DNA from: Dehalococcoidia bacterium UBA5629
GTDB lineage: Bacteria > Chloroflexota > Dehalococcoidia > GIF9 > UBA5629
Length of the DNA: 5,041 nucleotides
Direction of reading: 5' to 3'
Assembly (NCBI GenBank): GCA_002421445.1
Contig: DIKB01000091.1
Coordinates: 1 to 5,041, forward strand
The position numbers were made by a program, and so were the translations under genes. Every line of letters begins with the position of its first letter. The stretch's first letter is position 1. Shown here piece after piece: positions 1 to 5,041 of the stretch. The notes under the pieces were generated by a model that searched no databases, was not told where the DNA came from, and was given only the letters and a program-made list of their open reading frames with translations.

Positions 1-7
1 CTGTTAA

Positions 8-475
8 ACGTATGAGTGTGAAAATCATGCAGCATTGCTTGACGATACCATAAATGCTCATCACAAAGCAAAAACACGGAACGCGTCGGCTGTTACGCTA
101 ATGCTGTGGAACGATGCAGCGGATCAGAGAAAAAACTCTGCAATGGTACAAAATAGTCCGTGATGCTGTCGGAGAAGGGAAAAAAGAAGAGGAGATACTC
201 GACATTCTCAGGGAAAAGGATATCGATCTCGCTTACTTGAATAATCTTAGGCCGGATTACTATAATCGGGAGTATCATCTTCTGTTTAACTGTGTGCGTG
301 GAATGGCGTTATCGGCCGACGAACGAAGCTCTATTTGAGTATTAATTCCCTGCTGCTTTCATCGAAGTACCAGACCCGGCTGAATGCCGGATTGATCGGA
401 CAATTCTTGGAGACATCCCAGATGCCATTCCCTGAATACGTTGCGGTGAAAACGGGTTCTGCCGTCTCATACTGA
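8..475 (+). pseudogene. Frameshifted or mis-assembled gene remnant, 3' part, function unknown
   Basis: Three coding-like segments follow one another on the + strand. The first is open from 8 to 172. The second runs from 102 to 338 in another frame. The third is open from 290 to 475 and returns to the frame of the first. One extra A in the A6 run at 130-135 would explain the first switch, joining residues ending WNDAADQRK to TLQWYKIVRDAVGEG. One missing base near 325-335 would explain the second, joining ALSADERSS to YLSINSLLLSSKYQTRLNAG. The repaired product is about 150 residues, ends at the TGA 473-475, and lies 27 bases before a terminator, as a real gene end would. The upstream part is also broken (TAA at 5-7) or lies outside the window. 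The motif order (T-I-x3-H, A-V-T-L, Y-K-I-V-R-D, E-K-D) faintly recalls GlmU-like nucleotidyltransferases, but I do not assign it. It could be a decayed gene or sequencing error. Confidence 0.4.
114..338 (+). CDS. Hypothetical 74-residue protein (open middle segment of the broken gene)
   Basis: This is the longest uninterrupted + strand frame at the left edge, from the first ATG after an in-frame TAA at 99-101. The product is charged and probably mostly helical, with an acidic/basic run around residues 22-35 (GEGKKEEEILDILREK) and an aromatic-rich stretch around residues 48-58. It has no signal peptide, membrane segment or recognisable catalytic motif. Only a weak GGA precedes the ATG. Coding-like sequence continues on both sides in the neighbouring frame, so I think this is the middle of a frameshifted longer gene rather than a separate small gene. 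It is listed because an automatic annotation would probably call it. Confidence 0.3.
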   Translation: MQRIREKTLQWYKIVRDAVGEGKKEEEILDILREKDIDLAYLNNLRPDYYNREYHLLFNCVRGMALSADERSSI

Positions 476-492
476 GAGGCGGGATCTTTGCA

Positions 493-720
493 TCAGCCTA
501 AACCGCCGGGCTCCGGCGGCTTTTGCAGGCGGCAGTCAGGACTGAGTGCCCGTGCCAACTCTATAACCTGCTCAATTGTATAGTTGCCCGTGCTCGCTGA
601 CGGCGCTATGCCGGCTGTTAACGATGCCTGATCTTTCGGTACCAAGACGACGATAATGATCAGGACAATGACAAGGCAAAGAGCCCATATATGCTTGCAA
701 CTCCCTTTTATACTGTGCAT
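493..720 (-). CDS. Small single-span membrane or secreted protein, unknown function
   Basis: The 75-residue product has a short basic N-terminus (MHSIKGSCKH), one strongly hydrophobic segment at about residues 11-29 (rich in I, V and L), and a polar tail of about 45 residues ending in a Pro/Gly-rich KPPEPGGLG. The predicted topology is a single N-terminal membrane anchor, or uncleaved signal, with the tail outside the cytoplasm. There is no clear lipobox. I chose the ATG at 720; an in-frame TTG at 726 would add two residues. A weak GGA lies upstream. The gene starts 46 bases after the stop of the TPR lipoprotein gene on the same strand, with no evident promoter between, so the two are probably cotranscribed. 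Oddly, the terminator hairpin at 503-519 encodes the last few residues. I do not recognise a family. Confidence 0.42.
   Translation of the reverse strand: MHSIKGSCKHIWALCLVIVLIIIVVLVPKDQASLTAGIAPSASTGNYTIEQVIELARALSPDCRLQKPPEPGGLG
503..524. terminator. Bidirectional intrinsic terminator-like hairpin
   Basis: A perfect 7-base-pair GC stem (CCGCCGG at 503-509, CCGGCGG at 513-519) with a 3-base loop is followed on the + strand by CTTTT. On the - strand it is preceded by AAAAG and followed by TTTAG. It would end + strand transcription just after the frame that stops at 475, and - strand transcription coming from the lipoprotein and small membrane protein genes. The U-tracts are short, so efficiency is uncertain. 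On the - strand the stem lies inside the last codons of the small membrane protein gene. Confidence 0.55.
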
Positions 721-766
721 ATTCAATCCAGAACGATATCCCCATTATCCGGATAGAGGATGAGAA

Positions 767-1375
767 TTACTTTTGTGGGGTTTCCTGTTCCTGTTTCATC
801 TGATCCAGCGAGAGCTTTACGCGCAGAATGAATTCCTCGTTAGTTGAGGTTGTCATAGCTTTATTCAAATCAGCTTCGGCGGCATTATAGTCTTTCAAAT
901 TTTTGTAGGCTAGCCCCCGGTGCAGCAGCACGAATGAGTTCTGCAGGCCGGAGTCGATGATCTCGGAGCAGTCTTTGATGGCAAGTTCCCAGTCTGCTTT
1001 CGCCTGGGCGTCATTGCCCTGGGCTTTGTATAAATCGCCGCGGCGCAGATACGCGATGCTTCGGTTGTAATAGGCGATAACGTTTTCAGGATCTATCTCT
1101 ATTGCCTGCGTGCAGTCTGCTATCGCCAGATCGTACTCACCCTTTTCCGTATAAGAGGATCCCCGGTTGACCAGCGCCTCGGTGTTTTTCGGGTTGATTT
1201 TCAGCACCTCGCCATATTCAGCGATGGCATTATCCCAGAGAGCCTCATCGTAATAGTTGTTGGCCTGTTTCTGGTGTTTCTGCTCAGGGGTGTCACACGA
1301 TATAACCAGCATGCTGCCGGAGATGAGCAGTAAAAGCAATAGCGTCATTCTGAAAAAAACAAATTGTTTACTCAT
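767..1375 (-). CDS. TPR-repeat lipoprotein
   Basis: The 202-residue product begins with a lipoprotein signal: MSKQFVFFR, a hydrophobic core rich in Leu, then a lipobox V24-I25-S26-C27, so Cys27 should be lipidated after signal peptidase II cleavage. Residue +2 is Asp (D28), which in enterobacteria favours retention in the inner membrane. The rest is tetratricopeptide repeats at about 32-65, 66-99, 100-142 (stretched by an insertion around DLYKAQGNDAQAKADW) and 147-179, with typical A-Y-x-N-R-G and A-I-E-I-D-P-E-N signatures. TPRs form helical scaffolds for protein-protein contacts, so a role in an envelope complex is likely but the partner is unknown. The frame is open to a GTG at 1429, but a perfect TATAAT lies inside that extension and the signal peptide fits the ATG at 1375. 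The small membrane protein gene follows 46 bases downstream. Confidence 0.85.
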   Translation of the reverse strand: MSKQFVFFRMTLLLLLLISGSMLVISCDTPEQKHQKQANNYYDEALWDNAIAEYGEVLKINPKNTEALVNRGSSYTEKGEYDLAIADCTQAIEIDPENVIAYYNRSIAYLRRGDLYKAQGNDAQAKADWELAIKDCSEIIDSGLQNSFVLLHRGLAYKNLKDYNAAEADLNKAMTTSTNEEFILRVKLSLDQMKQEQETPQK

Positions 1376-1420
1376 TTTCCCACACTTATTCGTTTTGATT
1401 TTGGAACATGAAACCATGTG

Positions 1421-1450
1421 ATTATACACCAGGCGAACGCAAAGTGAAAA
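1421..1450 (-). promoter_or_regulatory. Sigma-70-type promoter of the TPR lipoprotein gene
   Basis: Read on the - strand, TTTTCA (1450-1445, 4 of 6 to TTGACA) is followed by an 18-base spacer and a perfect TATAAT (1426-1421). Transcription would start near 1414, giving a leader of about 39 bases before the ATG at 1375. The -10 box falls inside the N-terminally extended reading frame, which supports the shorter start for the lipoprotein. Confidence 0.5.
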
Positions 1451-1498
1451 ACAGCAGGGCTTACATTAACGGTGGGAGCATGAGACTCCAAGTGATTA

Positions 1499-1525
1499 GC
1501 TGCGGCAGGTTTCACCTCTTGCAGC
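1499..1525 (-). repeat. Imperfect inverted repeat downstream of the symporter gene
   Basis: Arms GCTGC/GCAGC (1499-1503 and 1521-1525) and AGGT/ACCT (1507-1510 and 1514-1517) can form a hairpin with a 3 by 3 internal loop, 16 bases past the symporter stop codon. No T-run follows on the - strand, so it is not a standard intrinsic terminator. It might protect the 3' end of the mRNA or have no role. Confidence 0.25.
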
Positions 1526-1540
1526 GTATTAGATGGCTTC

Positions 1541-2920
1541 TTATGCCTTGCACTGCCGCATACGGTTATCGATAAAACTGACTGCAAACAGCAATACACC
1601 GCTTAACAGTAATGCCCCGATATCGAGATAGTTGATTTGTACAAGTTTGCTGATGACACCCAGCGTTCCGCCTCCTATGATAGCTGCGATCGCTCCGACC
1701 GGCGTTACCTTTAATCGCTTTCGGTAGAATCCTGCCAATACCGGCAGGATGACCCCGCAGGTATATACGGTATATGCAAAGAGCAAAGCGCTGATGATTC
1801 CCTTGACGACGAGGGCAAGGAGCAGGGAAAGCAGGCCGACGCCGGTGACTGCCCATCGCGCGATAGCAAGCGTCTGACGCTCGCTGATTGACGGCCTCCA
1901 TTTTTTAATGATATCGATTGTCAGGATGGTGCTGGTGCTGATCAAACAGACATTTGCCGATGACATGGTGGCGCTGACCAGTGCCGCTAGCACCAGCCCG
2001 CCGACGATCGGAGGGAGAATGTTATTGACGAGTATGGAGGGAAAAGCCTGCTCCGGTGACAATTGCGGGAAAAGGACGGACGCTTCCATACCGATCAGCG
2101 TGATGCAGAATGCGAGAGTGACGAGGATAAGCGCTGTCCACAATACGGCGTTTCTGGCGCTTTTGGCATCTCTGGCGCAAAAGATGCGCGAATACATATC
2201 GGGTCCGACGACATAGACGAGCCCGATGATGAGCAGATACGAGACCAAATCCATTATCTCGAATCCTGGACTAAGGGGGAAGGCGAAACGATCAGGGGGC
2301 AGCGTACGCATCATTCCGTCTATGCCGCCGACCGAAGGCAGCATCAATGCCAGACCGGCGATGATGCCCGCAATGATTATTATCGATTGTATGACATTGG
2401 TGCTGATATCGGCATGCTGCCCGCCCATAAGCGTATAAATGATGAAAATAATCGTAAACAATATCATCCAGATGGTGGGATTGCCGATGCCGATCACACC
2501 GAATATCTTTCCCGTTGCCACTATTTGCCCGGCGATGATCCCTATCCAGGAGATGATGATGAGGATCGAGACGACGATGCCCACCCGCTTGTCGTATTGC
2601 TTTTCGGCAAGCTCAGGGAGCGTGTATAAAGCCATATTTCGCACTTTTCCGGCAAAGAGGATACCGAGAAAAATAAGACCGATGCTGCCGGCCAGCATCC
2701 ACCATGCGCCGGTTAAACCTCTGCTGTATCCCAGTCCGGCCATGCCGACGGTTGCCGAAGCCCCGACTATCGTTGCCACCAGCGATCCAGTAATAAAGAA
2801 CGTGCTCCCTTTTCTTCCGGCAACAAAAAAGCCGTCCGCATCCCTGGCTTTTCGGCGTACGTAGAAGCCGATGCCGAGCATGAGGACAAAATACAGGACA
2901 ATAATGATGATGTAGATCAT
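1541..2920 (-). CDS. Sodium:solute symporter (SSS/SLC5 family), candidate vitamin transporter
   Basis: This is a 459-residue, very hydrophobic protein with about 13 membrane helices (roughly 2-21, 41-64, 73-90, 115-140, 148-165, 176-195, 223-240, 258-282, 304-330, 352-371, 377-397, 405-425, 434-450), the count usual for the SSS family. Family marks include D-G-F-F-V-A-G-R at 29-36 before helix 2, the G-G-Q-H-A-D-I-S-T-N-x-I-Q signature at 166-178, and a Ser-rich stretch A-L-V-S-A-T-M-S-S-A at 313-322, where the family's Na2 sodium site lies. It should couple Na+ entry to uptake of a small solute across the inner membrane. The length matches PanF and PutP relatives, but the substrate cannot be read from the sequence. 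Its ATG overlaps the birA stop codon by four bases (ATGA, 2917-2920), so translation is probably coupled. With the BirA operator upstream of birA, this points to biotin or a related vitamin as substrate (inference). Confidence 0.9.
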   Translation of the reverse strand: MIYIIIIVLYFVLMLGIGFYVRRKARDADGFFVAGRKGSTFFITGSLVATIVGASATVGMAGLGYSRGLTGAWWMLAGSIGLIFLGILFAGKVRNMALYTLPELAEKQYDKRVGIVVSILIIISWIGIIAGQIVATGKIFGVIGIGNPTIWMILFTIIFIIYTLMGGQHADISTNVIQSIIIIAGIIAGLALMLPSVGGIDGMMRTLPPDRFAFPLSPGFEIMDLVSYLLIIGLVYVVGPDMYSRIFCARDAKSARNAVLWTALILVTLAFCITLIGMEASVLFPQLSPEQAFPSILVNNILPPIVGGLVLAALVSATMSSANVCLISTSTILTIDIIKKWRPSISERQTLAIARWAVTGVGLLSLLLALVVKGIISALLFAYTVYTCGVILPVLAGFYRKRLKVTPVGAIAAIIGGGTLGVISKLVQINYLDIGALLLSGVLLFAVSFIDNRMRQCKA

Positions 2921-3903
2921 GGTATGCGCTCTTGTTTTTTTGTGGGGGGTAATACATCTCCGCTTATAATTTTCGTGATATGCCCATTGGGTTCTTTAAC
3001 AAGAAGAAAACCGTCTTTGTCAATATCGATAGCTTTTCCTTCAATCGTTTCAGGGCCTGAGACAGCCTTGATTTCTGAGTTGATGGTATTGTTCGATGAC
3101 AGCCATTCTTTGCGTATCGAATCGAAGCCGGATGTAAGGAACTCGAGGTAGATGCTTTCCAGTTCACTGAGGAGACAACGTACCAGCCTGACTCGTGATA
3201 CATGATGACCGGATATATCCATCAGCGAAGTAACAGTTTCTTGTAGAGGTGAAGGAAAATGTGATTTCAGAACATTAACATTCAATCCAATACCGAGGAC
3301 AATATAGTGTATCTCATCGGTGTCGCTGCTTATCTCAGCGAGGATGCCGCCGGCCTTTTTCCCATTCACCATAATGTCATTGGGCCATTTGAGAGTAGGT
3401 ACGATCTTTGTTGTTGCCTTAATGGCACGTATTACTGCCACGCCTGCAATAAGCGGTAGCTGGAGAGCCCGATCTGGCCTTAACGATGGTCTCAATATGA
3501 CAGAGAGATAAATACCACTATGAATTGGTGATATCCAATGTCTTCCCTTCCTGCCTCGGCCTCTGGATTGTTTCTCTGCTATCGCAATAGTGCCCTCCTC
3601 TTCACCGCGCCTTGCAGCCTTCCCAGCGACATCCTGCGTTGAGGTGACCTCTGTGGAATAGAGTATACGTTTACCCATAAACGATGTGCTCAGACCGCAA
3701 TTGATTTCGTCAGGAAAGAGAAGGTCCGGGCTTTTGATGAAAGAATATCCGAAATGTGGAGATGAGTTGATCTCATATCCCATTCGACGGAGGATGTTGA
3801 CATGTTTCCAAACTGCTGTTCGCGAAATGCTCAGGCTATGTGCTAGAGTTTCACCGGAGACGTGTTCCTTCTGTTGGAGCATTCGGAGTATCGGTTCACG
3901 CAT
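2917..3903 (-). CDS. birA: Bifunctional biotin-[acetyl-CoA-carboxylase] ligase / biotin operon repressor
   Basis: From the ATG at 3903 the product has 328 residues, close to E. coli BirA (321). An N-terminal winged helix-turn-helix (about 1-60, with S-G-E-T-L-A-H-S-L-S-I-S-R-T-A-V-W-K-H) identifies the DNA-binding group II type. The catalytic core has S-T-Q-D-V near 88-92, the biotinyl-5'-AMP loop G-R-G-R-K-G-R at 115-121, K-W-P-N-D at 172-176, and K-K-A-G-G-I-L-A-E with Lys183; these positions coincide with E. coli numbering. G-I-G-L-N-V-N follows, and a C-terminal SH3-like domain ends the protein. It joins biotin to acceptor Lys residues of carboxylases and decarboxylases through biotinyl-AMP, and represses transcription when holo. 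The frame is open further upstream to a TTG at 3966, but the promoter lies inside that extension. The symporter gene overlaps its stop. Confidence 0.95.
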   Translation of the reverse strand: MREPILRMLQQKEHVSGETLAHSLSISRTAVWKHVNILRRMGYEINSSPHFGYSFIKSPDLLFPDEINCGLSTSFMGKRILYSTEVTSTQDVAGKAARRGEEEGTIAIAEKQSRGRGRKGRHWISPIHSGIYLSVILRPSLRPDRALQLPLIAGVAVIRAIKATTKIVPTLKWPNDIMVNGKKAGGILAEISSDTDEIHYIVLGIGLNVNVLKSHFPSPLQETVTSLMDISGHHVSRVRLVRCLLSELESIYLEFLTSGFDSIRKEWLSSNNTINSEIKAVSGPETIEGKAIDIDKDGFLLVKEPNGHITKIISGDVLPPTKKQERIP

Positions 3904-3912
3904 TACGAGTGA

Positions 3913-3941
3913 ATTGTACCGCAGGATGGTAGTAATGTCAA
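3913..3941 (-). promoter_or_regulatory. Near-consensus sigma-70 promoter of birA
   Basis: Read on the - strand: TTGACA (3941-3936, 6 of 6), a 17-base spacer, then TACAAT (3918-3913, 5 of 6). The expected start point is about 3906-3910, only 3-7 bases before the ATG at 3903, so the birA mRNA would be leaderless or nearly so. This position also rules out the longer in-frame starts at 3957 and 3966. The -35 box lies within the left arm of the BirA-type operator. Confidence 0.72.
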
Positions 3942-3966
3942 CCTTACTTAGAAGCATGGTTGACAA
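3935..3966. promoter_or_regulatory. Probable BirA operator (biotin box) overlapping the birA -35
   Basis: The inverted repeat ATGTCAACC (3935-3943) - 14 bases - GGTTGACAA (3958-3966) has eight perfectly complementary inner positions per arm. Compared with the published BirA signal TTGTAAACC-N14-16-GGTTTACAA, it matches 7 of 9 and 8 of 9 positions with an allowed spacer. Its left arm contains the birA -35 hexamer, so binding would block RNA polymerase. It lies directly upstream of a birA gene that encodes the DNA-binding domain. It would place birA and the downstream symporter under biotin-dependent repression. The pattern match is seen in the sequence; binding is inferred. Confidence 0.7.
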
Positions 3967-3967
3967 T

Positions 3968-4264
3968 GAGTGCTCGGGTAACGCTTACACATAAGAAATT
4001 GTGGTAATATGAATTGTCTTTATCATCTTCATCTGCAGATGTCGAGCCGTGAACTATCCCGTGGCGGTCATCTCGATAGCAGCAGGGTATTTTCCACTGC
4101 CGAGGTGGTGCTCGGCGAATTGGATTATCAATTTTATGTGTGTTAAGTAATTTAGAGGCCGCTATCCAGATATTTACCGATTTGCTCCTTCATGCCGATA
4201 TGCTACCATCAAGTATGCCTAAAGATAAACATAGCTGCTGTCGAAGCATAGGGGCGATGATATT
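3968..4264. other. Intergenic region between birA and the activase gene, no convincing gene
   Basis: About 300 bases separate the operator from the activase promoter. The best + strand frame is 45 codons (4009-4146, MNCLYHLHLQ...QFYVC), with no ribosome binding site and no recognisable motif. A TGGTAATAT sequence at 4002-4010 resembles an extended -10 element but has only a poor -35, and it overlaps that ATG. On the - strand two tiny frames (19 and 13 codons) overlap by ATGA around 4189-4192, with nothing to support them. I see no tRNA, riboswitch or terminator here. Confidence 0.4.
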
Positions 4265-4293
4265 TCTACAGAATTGAACCATTCTGTTACAAT
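4265..4293 (+). promoter_or_regulatory. Sigma-70-type promoter of the activase gene
   Basis: TCTACA (4265-4270, 4 of 6 to TTGACA), a 17-base spacer and TACAAT (4288-4293, 5 of 6 to TATAAT). Transcription would start near 4299-4301, leaving only about 5-7 bases before the ATG at 4306. No Shine-Dalgarno sequence fits, and this is again a nearly leaderless arrangement. Confidence 0.55.
4268..4287. repeat. Perfect inverted repeat inside the activase promoter spacer, candidate operator
   Basis: ACAGAAT (4268-4274) - TGAACC - ATTCTGT (4281-4287) is a perfect 7-6-7 dyad that starts within the -35 hexamer and ends exactly where the -10 hexamer begins. No T-run follows and it lies upstream of the expected start point, so it is not a terminator or leader hairpin. 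A protein-binding site controlling the activase is the simplest reading. I do not recognise it as the site of a known regulator; it differs from the BirA box. Confidence 0.45.
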
Positions 4294-4305
4294 GTACGCT
4301 GTAAG

Positions 4306-5041
4306 ATGACATACTCACTTGGCATGGATATCGGCTCTGTAAATGCCAGAGTAGTGATTACTGATAGTGCTGGCAAAGTAGTACATTTCGATTCCGAACG
4401 TATCGTTTCCAATCCTCGAAAGGCTGCCAGTACACTGCTCGAAAGATTGGCTTATAGTATTTCTCTCGATAGTATCACCGGTGCCGGTGTGTCCGGTACA
4501 GCAAGCGCCATCATCCCTGATGATTTCGGCTGGCAGAAATATAGCAGTCCATTGGCTGCTGTTTCAGGATTGTTGCATTCTCATCCTGATACCAGGACTA
4601 TTATCCAAATTGGTGGACAGAGTTCGTTTGTCATTGATCTGGATGACGGGCTGAAAAAACCATGGAAGGTGGTTTCAAATCCACTGTGTGCCGCGGGTAC
4701 CGGACGGTTCATCGAACAGCAGGCATATCGTCTCGGCATAGGCCTCGACGATTTTTCTCGCATAGCATTGCAATATGAAGGTGTTCCTCCGAGAATTGCG
4801 GCTCGATGCAGTGTATTTGCCAAAACCGACCTTATTCACTTACAGCAAAAAGGTGTTGCTGTGGATGCCATGCTCTATGGACTGAGTGAAACCATCGCTC
4901 GTATGGTGCTGGCACTGAAGAAAGGTACGTTCAGGGAACCGATATGCTTTATCGGCGGCGTTGCTGCCAATGCTGCAGTAGTCCGGGCATTAGACAGCGC
5001 GATTTCATTGCGGAATGGACATCAGGTTCAGATCACTGTCT
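4306..5041 (+). CDS. Acyl-CoA dehydratase activase (BadF/BadG/BcrA/BcrD ATPase family), N-terminal part
   Basis: The 245 residues visible form one ASKHA-fold ATPase domain. Marks in order are the phosphate-binding G-M-D-I-G-S-V-N-A-R at 6-15, I-G-G-Q-S-S at 102-107, C-A-A-G-T-G-R-F at 128-135, R-C-S-V-F-A-K-T-D at 167-175, and G-G-V-A-A-N at 217-222. Cys128 and Cys168 correspond to the two cysteines per subunit that hold the bridging [4Fe-4S] cluster in HgdC-type activases. The enzyme uses ATP to inject a high-energy electron into a 2-hydroxyacyl-CoA dehydratase or benzoyl-CoA reductase partner. The variants G-Q-S-S (not G-Q-D-S), E-Q-Q-A-Y-R-L-G-I and K-T-D-L-I-H-L-Q-Q recall the first domain of the large, over 1000-residue activase-related proteins, so this gene may be much longer than HgdC (about 260 residues). 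It is truncated by the window end. The partner is not visible. Confidence 0.9.
   Translation, partial: MTYSLGMDIGSVNARVVITDSAGKVVHFDSERIVSNPRKAASTLLERLAYSISLDSITGAGVSGTASAIIPDDFGWQKYSSPLAAVSGLLHSHPDTRTIIQIGGQSSFVIDLDDGLKKPWKVVSNPLCAAGTGRFIEQQAYRLGIGLDDFSRIALQYEGVPPRIAARCSVFAKTDLIHLQQKGVAVDAMLYGLSETIARMVLALKKGTFREPICFIGGVAANAAVVRALDSAISLRNGHQVQITV

Noticed and set aside
1376..1429. N-terminal extension of the TPR lipoprotein to a GTG at 1429
   Set aside because: It would put 18 polar residues before the signal peptide, and it contains a perfect TATAAT promoter element.
1499..1525. An intrinsic terminator for the birA-symporter operon
   Set aside because: The hairpin has an internal loop and no following T-run on the - strand.
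1372..1599. A 75-codon - strand frame and a 111-codon frame at 1566-1901
   Set aside because: They overlap the symporter C-terminus and the lipoprotein start in other frames, with no recognisable features.
2063..2629. A 188-codon + strand open frame (and those at 1908-2216, 2226-2438 and 2439-2864)
   Set aside because: All are antisense to the well-supported symporter gene. Their translations are low-complexity D/R/H-rich or M/P/I-rich shadows with no motifs.
3960..3965. A + strand TTGACA that could be the -35 of a divergent promoter
   Set aside because: No acceptable -10 follows at 15-19 bases. The hexamer is explained as the right arm of the operator dyad.
3904..3966. N-terminal extension of birA to a TTG at 3966 or an ATG at 3957
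   Set aside because: The near-consensus promoter and the operator lie inside this stretch. Starting at 3903 gives the normal length and residue numbering identical to E. coli BirA at the active-site loop and Lys183.
4009..4146. A 45-codon + strand frame between birA and the activase gene
   Set aside because: No ribosome binding site, no family resemblance, and its ATG overlaps the only -10-like element nearby.
4292..4309. A five-codon upstream frame (MYAVR) whose TGA overlaps the activase ATG
   Set aside because: Its ATG overlaps the -10 box and lies upstream of the expected transcription start, so it would not be transcribed.
4581..4823. An 80-codon - strand frame
   Set aside because: It is antisense to the activase gene, whose motifs and cluster cysteines are clear in the + frame.

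Overview
The window looks like the chromosome of an anaerobic or facultatively anaerobic bacterium. The best clue is the right-hand gene, the start of a [4Fe-4S] ATPase activase of the 2-hydroxyacyl-CoA dehydratase / benzoyl-CoA reductase type, a family typical of anaerobes such as syntrophic Deltaproteobacteria, Clostridia and Chloroflexota. The species cannot be fixed from this sequence. There are no mobile elements, tRNAs, rRNAs or CRISPR arrays. The -10/-35 elements I can read are ordinary sigma-70 type.

Layout. (i) Positions 8-475, + strand: a broken or mis-assembled gene, coding-like in three consecutive frame segments. It is followed by a GC-rich bidirectional terminator (503-524). (ii) Positions 493-1450, - strand: a short unit with its own promoter, encoding a TPR-repeat lipoprotein and then a small single-span membrane protein. 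(iii) Positions 1541-3967, - strand: a two-gene operon of birA (biotin-protein ligase with a DNA-binding domain) and a sodium:solute symporter, joined by a 4-base ATGA stop/start overlap. The birA promoter is near consensus (TTGACA-N17-TACAAT). Its -35 box lies inside a 9-14-9 inverted repeat that matches the known BirA operator pattern. (iv) Positions 3968-4305: an intergenic stretch with no convincing gene, ending in a + strand promoter whose spacer is almost filled by a perfect 7-6-7 inverted repeat. (v) Positions 4306-5041, + strand: the N-terminal 245 residues of the activase, cut by the window edge.

How they may work together. The most interesting point is that the symporter is translationally coupled to birA and sits behind a probable BirA operator. 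BirA would then sense biotin (through biotinyl-5'-AMP) and repress both its own gene and the transporter, which makes the symporter a candidate Na+-coupled importer of biotin or a related vitamin. The mammalian multivitamin transporter SMVT and bacterial PanF belong to the same superfamily. This is inference from context; the sequence does not prove the substrate. The activase belongs to pathways that often also use biotin-dependent decarboxylases, but no direct link to birA is visible beyond adjacency.
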